Source: Clostridiales bacterium (GTDB taxonomy: Bacteria; Bacillota; Clostridia; Oscillospirales; Ruminococcaceae). Taken from it: a stretch of 5,338 bases of DNA. The notes under the pieces were generated by a model. The model searched no databases. It saw only the letters and a list, made by a program, of their open reading frames with translations, and was not told the origin of the DNA. The stretch lies in NCBI GenBank assembly GCA_012799315.1, contig JAAZLM010000176.1, positions 1 to 5,338 on the forward strand. The letters are read 5' to 3'. The position numbers and the translations under genes are program-made. Shown one piece after another: positions 1 to 5,338 of this stretch. Each line of letters begins with the position of its first letter. The first letter of the stretch is position 1.

Positions 1-4
1 AAGG

Positions 5-12
5 AAAGGGAG
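5..12 (+). promoter_or_regulatory. Ribosome binding site of the GH2 hydrolase
   Basis: A purine-rich AAAGGGAG lies 8 nt before the ATG at 21 and resembles the anti-16S complement. It supports that ATG. The reading frame stays open to the window's left edge, so the frame alone does not decide the start, but no other in-frame ATG, GTG or TTG is visible upstream within the window. The encoded N-terminus (MAINLLFNDGWHF) also begins where GH2 enzymes usually begin. The promoter of this gene is outside the window. Confidence 0.8.
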
Positions 13-20
13 CTGTTAAC

Positions 21-3000
21 ATGGCAATTAATCTACTTTTCAACGATGGTTGGCACTTTACCAAGCAGGAAATTGATACGCCGATTGATAAGTTCACCTC
101 TGATGAGATTATATGGAATGAGGTTGACATCCCCCATGATTGGCTAATTTACGATGCGAACAATTTATACGAAACTTCCGAAGGTTGGTATAAAAAAGAT
201 TTCACGGTAGAGGACTTAGATGATAAGATCATGTCCGTACGTTTCGAAGGTGTATATATGAATACCTTTGTATATGTTAATGGCGAGCTTGCCGGTGAAT
301 GGAAATACGGATATTCCACCTTTGAATTCGACATTACAAAATTCCTGAAAGTAGGACAGAATACGATTAATGTTATAGTCAAGCACGAATCACCAAATTC
401 ACGTTGGTATTCCGGTGCAGGCATTTATAGAAATATATGGCTAAAGACAAGAGATTTAACGCATATTGTACCTGATGGAATCTACTTCTCTACAAAGAAG
501 CTGGAAGATTCATGGATGGTGGAGATAGAAACTGAGGTTGCAAATAAGGGTGAAAGTAAGGAAGCAGTAGTCCTTCATACCTTGATAGATAAAGAGGGGG
601 CAATCTACTGTAGTTCACAGAAAAAAATCAATGCATCGACTGGGATGCAAGTCGACAAGCAGGAATTCGAAGTGAAGTCGCCTGCGATTTGGTCGATAGA
701 AGAACCGAATCTATATAAGCTAAAAACTGAAATTATAGTCGACGGTGCAATCGTCGATGTAGAAGTGCAGAACGTCGGATTTAGAACATTCCATTTCGAT
801 ACTGATGAAGGATTTTTCCTCAATGGCGAATGGGTCAAGCTACACGGAGTATGTTTGCATCATGATTTAGGCTCACTCGGTGCTGCAGTGAATAAAGAAG
901 CGCTAAGGCGCCAATTGGAAATCATGGTGGAAATGGGTGTCAATTCGGTAAGAACATCGCACAATATGCCCGCCACCGAGCTGATGGAACTTGCCGATGA
1001 GATGGGAATCCTCATTAATTCTGAAGCATTCGATATGTGGGAGCTGCCGAAAACGAAGTACGACTATGCTCGATTCTTCAATGATTGGGCACAAAGAGAT
1101 GTAGCTAGTTGGATAAGACGTGATAGAAATCACCCGAGCGTCATAATGTGGAGTATCGGCAATGAAATCTATGATACGCATGCAGGGCCAAGAGGACTTG
1201 AAATTACAAAAATGCTCAGGCAATTCGTACTAGATAATGACCCAAAGCAGAATGCTATGGCGACGATCGGATCCAACTATATTGCGTGGGAGGGCGCACA
1301 GAAATGTGCGGACGAGCTGACCCTATCCGGCTATAATTACGGTGAGCCGCTATATGATGAACATCATAAGAAATATCCTCACTGGTATATTTATGGTAGT
1401 GAAACCGCATCAAGAGTGCAAAGTAGGGGGATTTATCACTTCCCAGCAAGCACAAGTGTCATGACATACGATGATTTACAATGTTCTTCACTTGAGAATT
1501 GCAAATCGGGCAATGGCGATAGAACAGCGCAAACGACTATTATTCAAGATAGAGATGCAAAATTCTGTGCAGGGCAATATATCTGGACGGGAATTGATTA
1601 TATCGGTGAGCCTACACCGTATTTCACAAAGAACTCATATTTTGGACAAGTCGACACTGCAGGATTTGAAAAGGATTCTTTCTATCTATATCAATCGGCA
1701 TGGACGAACTATAAAGACAATCCTATGGTGCATCTATTCCCATATTGGGATTTTAATGAGGGGCAAATAATCGACATTATGGCATATTCTAATGCGCCGC
1801 AGGTCGAACTATTCTTCAATGGTGAATCCCTCGGTATATGTGAAATTGATCATCAAAATGGCAAAAAGCTGAATGGATCGTGGCAATTACCATATCAAAA
1901 AGGTGTATTAAAGGCCGTCGCATACGATGAAGAGGGCAACATTATAGCCGAGGATGAGCAGAAGTCATTTGGCGATGGCGCAAATATCGTATTAAAGCCG
2001 AATAAGACACAGATGAATGCCGATGGCGAAGATTTAATTTTTGTTGAAATCTCAACTGAAGATGAAGATGGAACATTCGTCGCCAATGCTAGGAATCGCA
2101 TGGAAGTTATCGTAACGGGGGCGGGCCGCCTTATCGGACTTGATAACGGCGATAGCACCGACTATGATGAGTATAAGGGCACAAGTAGGAAGCTCTTTAG
2201 CGGCAAATTACTAGCGATTATAGCTGCGAAATTAGATGCAGGCGACATCAATGTAAAGGTAAAATCGAGTGGGTTCGATGATGCCGAGCTAGAATTGAAC
2301 GCATTGCCTTGTGAAGCGGCGATCGGCATATCAGCCAATACTGAGAATGAAAGATCCGCACCGAATAACGAAGTACCGGTGAGGAAGATTGAGCTGATTA
2401 ATAAAGGCACAAATAAGCTTGATAAAGATAATATGACCGCAACTATTAAGGCGCAGCTGCTACCGACTAATACAACTTATACCGATCTAACATGGAAGGT
2501 AGTAACCAATAGTGGCATTGAAACTAATGTTGCGAAAATTGATGCCGATGGCGACACGGCGACTATCACCGCAATCGGCGATGGGCAATTCAGGCTACGC
2601 TGTTCGTGCAATAACGGTAAGGATGCGCCAGAAGTTCTATCCGAGCTTGAATTCGAGATTAGCGGACTGGGGCAGACTACAATCAATCCATATGAATTCA
2701 TTCCTGCGAGTCTCTACAATGCGAGCAACCTCCCACTTGATGAAGTTCTCCGTGGTGGAATTGCAGCTGCGAAGGAGGCGACCCATATCGGATTTAAGAA
2801 TGTTGATTTTGGTCTTGATGGTTCCGATGAGATCACCATTCCTATTATAAGATGGTTCAAGAACGACCCAACTCCAATACAAATATGGGAGGGGATGCCG
2901 GGCGAGGACGGCGCTGAAATCTTATTCGATGGTGAGTATCAGGCGGATTTCGTATGGCAAACCTATGTGCCGAATACATTCAAACTAGCTAAGAGATTAA

Positions 3001-3446
3001 CGGGTATTAGAACGATATGCATAGTCGTGTCCACCGATAACGAGAATGTATTCGTACAAGGATTCAAATTCACTCCATCAAATAAAGCGTATGAGAAATT
3101 ATCTTCAAAAGACAATTCAAGGATATATGGCGATTCATTCGTTATTACTGAGCAGGCAATCGAGGAGATCGGCAACAATGTTTATCTTGAATTCGACGAT
3201 ATGAATTTTGATAAAGGTGTAAAGAAAATTACAATCTGCGGAAAAACACGCAATGAGAAAGATACTATCCACATAAGATTCACAAGTGAAGACAGTGGCG
3301 AGATTAATCATATTGCTGAATTTTCACATTCCGATAGCTACGAGGAGAAAGAATTCGATATAAGTGGCATTAGCGGAAATCAAACAGTGAAATTTACATT
3401 CCTACCGGGATGTAACTTCGACTTCAAATGGTTCAAGTTTGAATAG
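21..3446 (+). CDS. GH2 beta-galactosidase, multidomain with C-terminal Big and CBM6-like modules
   Basis: This is a retaining glycoside hydrolase of family 2 that most likely removes terminal beta-galactose from oligosaccharides. Approximate domain order: sugar-binding jelly roll 1-145 (ending in the conserved SGAGIYRNIWL, 131-141), GH2 Ig-like domain 150-255, TIM barrel 258-560, DUF4982-like domain 570-640, GH2 C-terminal Ig-like domain 650-765, bacterial Ig-like (Big) domain 785-880, and two CBM6-like beta-sandwiches at about 887-1020 and 1030-1141. Visible active-site motifs are RTSHNMP (311-317), acid/base E382 in WSIGNE, and nucleophile E461 in YGSETASR. The GSETASR context is the one found in DUF4982-type beta-galactosidases rather than in beta-glucuronidases. 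There is no signal peptide, membrane segment or sorting signal, so the protein should be cytoplasmic and act on imported oligosaccharides. At 1141 residues it is longer than the minimal GH2 of this type because of the C-terminal modules. The frame is intact. Family assignment is firm; galactoside specificity is inferred from motifs, and the ends of the last three domains are estimates. Confidence 0.94.
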   Translation: MAINLLFNDGWHFTKQEIDTPIDKFTSDEIIWNEVDIPHDWLIYDANNLYETSEGWYKKDFTVEDLDDKIMSVRFEGVYMNTFVYVNGELAGEWKYGYSTFEFDITKFLKVGQNTINVIVKHESPNSRWYSGAGIYRNIWLKTRDLTHIVPDGIYFSTKKLEDSWMVEIETEVANKGESKEAVVLHTLIDKEGAIYCSSQKKINASTGMQVDKQEFEVKSPAIWSIEEPNLYKLKTEIIVDGAIVDVEVQNVGFRTFHFDTDEGFFLNGEWVKLHGVCLHHDLGSLGAAVNKEALRRQLEIMVEMGVNSVRTSHNMPATELMELADEMGILINSEAFDMWELPKTKYDYARFFNDWAQRDVASWIRRDRNHPSVIMWSIGNEIYDTHAGPRGLEITKMLRQFVLDNDPKQNAMATIGSNYIAWEGAQKCADELTLSGYNYGEPLYDEHHKKYPHWYIYGSETASRVQSRGIYHFPASTSVMTYDDLQCSSLENCKSGNGDRTAQTTIIQDRDAKFCAGQYIWTGIDYIGEPTPYFTKNSYFGQVDTAGFEKDSFYLYQSAWTNYKDNPMVHLFPYWDFNEGQIIDIMAYSNAPQVELFFNGESLGICEIDHQNGKKLNGSWQLPYQKGVLKAVAYDEEGNIIAEDEQKSFGDGANIVLKPNKTQMNADGEDLIFVEISTEDEDGTFVANARNRMEVIVTGAGRLIGLDNGDSTDYDEYKGTSRKLFSGKLLAIIAAKLDAGDINVKVKSSGFDDAELELNALPCEAAIGISANTENERSAPNNEVPVRKIELINKGTNKLDKDNMTATIKAQLLPTNTTYTDLTWKVVTNSGIETNVAKIDADGDTATITAIGDGQFRLRCSCNNGKDAPEVLSELEFEISGLGQTTINPYEFIPASLYNASNLPLDEVLRGGIAAAKEATHIGFKNVDFGLDGSDEITIPIIRWFKNDPTPIQIWEGMPGEDGAEILFDGEYQADFVWQTYVPNTFKLAKRLTGIRTICIVVSTDNENVFVQGFKFTPSNKAYEKLSSKDNSRIYGDSFVITEQAIEEIGNNVYLEFDDMNFDKGVKKITICGKTRNEKDTIHIRFTSEDSGEINHIAEFSHSDSYEEKEFDISGISGNQTVKFTFLPGCNFDFKWFKFE

Positions 3447-3484
3447 TACTGGAAATTATGTGAACAAGAATTAAGGTAGGTCGG

Positions 3485-3523
3485 AACGGGAGCACTCACT
3501 ATATAGAGTGCTCTCGTTTGTTT
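3485..3523 (+). terminator. Rho-independent terminator after the GH2 gene
   Basis: An inverted repeat with arms AACGGGAGCACTC (3485-3497) and GAGTGCTCTCGTT (3506-3518) forms a 13-bp stem with a single G-U wobble and an 8-nt loop (ACTATATA). The distal arm runs into a T-rich tail (CGTTTGTTT, 3515-3523). It starts 38 nt after the hydrolase stop codon, as expected for the end of that transcript. The tail is interrupted by a G. The opposite strand has no T-run, so the signal looks unidirectional. It should insulate nrdD from the hydrolase transcript. Confidence 0.85.
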
Positions 3524-3630
3524 AATATGGGCAGAATCCCGCCTTATTGTTAAAATATATACCCATTGATTCATATGAAAATTCGACATAATGTACAAAA
3601 AATAAGCAAAAATATATACTATAAATTGTA

Positions 3631-3659
3631 TTGACATTCAGCATGAAACACTATATAAT
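3631..3659 (+). promoter_or_regulatory. Sigma-A/sigma-70 promoter of nrdD
   Basis: A perfect -35 TTGACA (3631-3636) and a perfect -10 TATAAT (3654-3659) are separated by the optimal 17 bp. Transcription should start near 3666, giving an untranslated leader of about 54 nt. The 30-odd bases upstream contain A/T tracts (for example 3597-3618) that could act as an UP element. The -10 lies inside the first NrdR box, so repressor binding would exclude RNA polymerase. The call is from sequence only; the start site is a prediction. Confidence 0.87.
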
Positions 3660-3688
3660 AGTATTCATACGCAATGAAACACTATATA
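3643..3688 (+). repeat. 15-bp direct repeat spanning the two NrdR boxes
   Basis: ATGAAACACTATATA occurs at 3643-3657 and again at 3674-3688, a period of 31 bp. The identity extends five bases (ATGAA) to the left of each NrdR box but stops in the middle of the boxes. It may be the trace of a local duplication that created the second operator, or the flank may itself contribute to binding. Confidence 0.8.
3648..3663 (+). promoter_or_regulatory. NrdR box 1 (overlaps the -10)
   Basis: ACACTATATAATAGTA matches the 16-bp NrdR consensus (ACACwATATATwGTGT) in its left half and core but is degenerate in the right half, where the sequence also has to supply the -10 hexamer TATAAT (3654-3659). NrdR is a zinc-ribbon/ATP-cone repressor that binds paired boxes upstream of ribonucleotide reductase genes when dATP is high. 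This box is probably the weaker site of the pair. Confidence 0.87.
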
Positions 3689-3694
3689 TTGTGT
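3679..3694 (+). promoter_or_regulatory. NrdR box 2 (consensus match)
   Basis: ACACTATATATTGTGT matches the NrdR consensus at every position and is a near-perfect palindrome. It starts exactly 31 bp after box 1, about three helical turns, the spacing typical of tandem NrdR boxes; both sites would therefore face the same side of the DNA and allow cooperative binding. Relative to the predicted start it covers about +14 to +29, before the nrdD ribosome binding site. Confidence 0.94.
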
Positions 3695-3707
3695 TTTTAT
3701 AGATGAT

Positions 3708-3713
3708 GGAGGG
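3708..3713 (+). promoter_or_regulatory. Ribosome binding site of nrdD
   Basis: GGAGGG lies 6 nt before the ATG at 3720, a strong Shine-Dalgarno sequence at good spacing. It selects this ATG over the two nearby ATGs at 3703 and 3706, which are in another frame and reach a TGA at 3721 after a few codons. Confidence 0.92.
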
Positions 3714-3719
3714 AACACG

Positions 3720-5338
3720 ATGATAACGAAGATAATTAAGAGGGACGGGCGGCAAGCACCGTTTAATATTGAAAAGATAGCGAATGCCGTATATAAGGCG
3801 GCTCAGGCAGTCGGTGGCAATAATTATGAAGAAGCAATGGAAATTGCGGAAGATGTATGTAAATACGTTGATGCGAATTCTACCAAAGAGATTCCAACAG
3901 TTGAGGAAGTGCAGGACGCAGTTGAGAAGATCCTAGTAGAAAAGGGACACGCAAAAACGGCTAAAGCATATATAATTTATCGTGCAGAACGCACAAGAGT
4001 GCGTGAAATGGACACAAGGCTAATGAAAGTATATGAGGACTTAACCTTCAAGGAGGCAAAGGACAGCGATATTAAGCGTGAAAATGCCAACCTTGATGGT
4101 GATACTGCTATGGGAACTATGCTGAAATATGGTTCCGAAGGGGCAAAGCAGTTCTATGAAATGTATGTACTTGATCCAAAGCACGCAAAAGCGCATGCTG
4201 ACGGCGACATCCATATTCATGACTTAGATTTCCTCACATTGACGACGACTTGCTGCCAAATTGATATAAAGAGGCTTCTCAAAAATGGATTTTCAACTGG
4301 GCACGGATTCTTGCGTGAGCCGAACGATATTTCCAGCTATTCGGCACTTGCTTGCATAGCAATCCAGTCGAATCAAAATGACCAGCACGGCGGACAGAGT
4401 ATACCGAATTTTGAGTATGCGATGGCTGACGGTGTTAAAAAAACATATAAGAGAAGATACGATATGAATATTGGTCGGGGACTTGAGCTAATTGCGGATG
4501 TCCCGAATGGCGATGATGTAGCTAAAAAGATTGGCGATGAGATTTTTGAATCGACCGGCCTAATGCCTAGTCTAGGTGACGATAACGAATATCATGCTGC
4601 CGAACTTGAGAAGTTAAAGCAATATACCGATGAGAGGAATGCGCTCAAGATACAAAGATTCGCTAAAAAGACATCGTATAAAGAAACAAATCGTGCAACA
4701 TATCAAGCAATGGAAGCACTAGTCCACAACTTGAACACGATGAATTCACGTGCGGGAGCGCAAACTCCATTCAGCTCCATTAATTACGGGCTAGATACGT
4801 CGGTTGAAGGAAGAATGGTTATTGAGAATGTTCTTCTTGCGACTGAGGCAGGGCTTGGAAATGGCGAAACGCCGATATTCCCAATTCATATCTTTAAAGT
4901 AAAAGAGGGCATAAACTACAATAAAACAGATCCTAACTACGATTTATTTAAGCTTGCTTGCCGTGTTTCTGCCAAAAGATTATTCCCGAACTTTTCGTTC
5001 ATTGATGCGCCATTCAACCTCCAATACTATAAAGAGGGCGATATTGATAGTGAAGTTGCATATATGGGATGCCGCACTAGGGTAATAGGTAATAATTACG
5101 ACAAGGATAGGGAAATTGTCACCGGAAGAGGGAATCTCAGCTTCACCTCAATTAATCTACCACGTCTTGGAATTAAGGCGAATCATGATATAGATAAATT
5201 CTTTACCATGTTAGATGAAAACATCGATATAATTATCGAGCAGCTAGAATATAGATTTAAAATTCAAGCAGCTAAAAAGGTCCGCAACTTCCCATTCCTT
5301 ATGGGACAGGGCATCTGGATCGATTCGGAAAAGCTAGG
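3720..5338 (+). CDS. nrdD: Anaerobic (class III) ribonucleoside-triphosphate reductase, 3'-truncated by window edge
   Basis: NrdD reduces ribonucleoside triphosphates to deoxyribonucleotides in the absence of oxygen, using a glycyl radical installed by the radical-SAM activase NrdG; it is cytoplasmic and a dimer. The visible part is 539 codons plus two bases. Residues 1-92 form an ATP-cone allosteric domain (start MITKIIKRDGRQAPFNIEKI, end AYIIYRAERTR). The ten-stranded barrel core follows, with HADGDIHIHD (159-168), the TTCCQID segment carrying C178/C179, the QNDQHGGQS loop (around H223), NSRAGAQTPFSSINYG (342-357), GNGETPIFP (380-388), the finger-loop MGCRT with probable thiyl-radical C451, and SINLPRLGI (477-485). 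The C-terminal zinc-cysteine cluster and glycyl-radical motif are not in the window, roughly 170-250 residues by comparison with family lengths near 700-780. The start is fixed by GGAGGG 6 nt upstream. Expression is expected from its own promoter under NrdR control. nrdG would be expected downstream. The frame is intact throughout; identification is secure. Confidence 0.97.
   Translation, partial: MITKIIKRDGRQAPFNIEKIANAVYKAAQAVGGNNYEEAMEIAEDVCKYVDANSTKEIPTVEEVQDAVEKILVEKGHAKTAKAYIIYRAERTRVREMDTRLMKVYEDLTFKEAKDSDIKRENANLDGDTAMGTMLKYGSEGAKQFYEMYVLDPKHAKAHADGDIHIHDLDFLTLTTTCCQIDIKRLLKNGFSTGHGFLREPNDISSYSALACIAIQSNQNDQHGGQSIPNFEYAMADGVKKTYKRRYDMNIGRGLELIADVPNGDDVAKKIGDEIFESTGLMPSLGDDNEYHAAELEKLKQYTDERNALKIQRFAKKTSYKETNRATYQAMEALVHNLNTMNSRAGAQTPFSSINYGLDTSVEGRMVIENVLLATEAGLGNGETPIFPIHIFKVKEGINYNKTDPNYDLFKLACRVSAKRLFPNFSFIDAPFNLQYYKEGDIDSEVAYMGCRTRVIGNNYDKDREIVTGRGNLSFTSINLPRLGIKANHDIDKFFTMLDENIDIIIEQLEYRFKIQAAKKVRNFPFLMGQGIWIDSEKL

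Noticed and set aside
1471..1770. Plus-strand 99-codon frame inside the hydrolase gene
   Set aside because: It lies wholly within a strongly conserved GH2 catalytic region in another frame and has no convincing independent start signal.
2512..2850. Plus-strand 112-codon frame inside the hydrolase gene
   Set aside because: It is an out-of-frame shadow of the Big/CBM-coding region, with no recognisable domain.
324..3357. Repeated GAATTC hexamers in the hydrolase gene
   Set aside because: Several encode Glu-Phe pairs in frame with the gene's usual codon choice, so they reflect protein sequence and not a DNA signal.
3566..3592. Possible second promoter (TTGATT, 15 bp, CATAAT)
   Set aside because: The spacer is too short and the hexamers are imperfect, while a full consensus promoter lies about 65 bp downstream.
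3552..3619. 11-bp direct repeat AAAATATATAC at 3552-3562 and 3609-3619
   Set aside because: It is low-complexity sequence in an AT-rich spacer; it matches no operator I know and is plausible by chance.
3380..3637. Minus-strand 85-codon open frame across the end of the hydrolase gene and the intergenic spacer
   Set aside because: It has no Shine-Dalgarno sequence before its ATG, starts inside the nrdD promoter, reads through the terminator stem and overlaps the hydrolase 3' end; composition is not protein-like.
3703..3723. Six-codon frame (ATG ATG GAG ...) overlapping the nrdD start by a shared ATGA, a possible leader peptide
   Set aside because: It has no ribosome binding site of its own and its codons are the nrdD Shine-Dalgarno sequence itself; it is most simply chance.

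Overview
The window looks like chromosomal DNA from an anaerobic or facultatively anaerobic low-to-mid GC Gram-positive bacterium (Bacillota, possibly a gut Clostridia-type lineage). The grounds are strong purine-rich ribosome binding sites, a consensus sigma-A-type promoter in an AT-rich spacer, frequent ATA and AGA codons, a class III (oxygen-sensitive) ribonucleotide reductase, and a plant- or host-glycan-type GH2 enzyme. The genus cannot be fixed from sequence alone.

Region 1 (1-3446) is one long plus-strand gene with its ribosome binding site at the window's left edge. It encodes a 1141-residue, apparently cytoplasmic family 2 glycoside hydrolase of the beta-galactosidase type. Both catalytic glutamates are intact (E382 acid/base, E461 nucleophile). 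The core is followed by a DUF4982-like domain, a GH2 C-terminal Ig-like domain, a bacterial Ig-like (Big) domain and two CBM6-like beta-sandwich modules.

Region 2 (3447-3719) is a 273-bp intergenic spacer. An intrinsic terminator (3485-3523) closes the hydrolase transcript. An AT-rich stretch follows, then a textbook promoter (TTGACA, 17 bp, TATAAT). Two NrdR boxes lie 31 bp apart; the first covers the -10 element and the second lies just downstream of the predicted transcription start.

Region 3 (3720-5338, running off the right edge) is the first 539 codons of nrdD, the anaerobic ribonucleoside-triphosphate reductase. It has an N-terminal ATP-cone and the thiyl-radical cysteine loop, but the C-terminal zinc and glycyl-radical part is beyond the window. 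The promoter architecture predicts that NrdR, the ATP/dATP-sensing repressor, shuts this gene off when deoxynucleotides are plentiful.

The two genes have no obvious metabolic link and are separated by a terminator and a dedicated promoter, so they are probably independent transcription units. I see no mobile element, CRISPR array, tRNA or rRNA, and nothing that amounts to a new system. The most informative part of the window is the compact nrdD control region.
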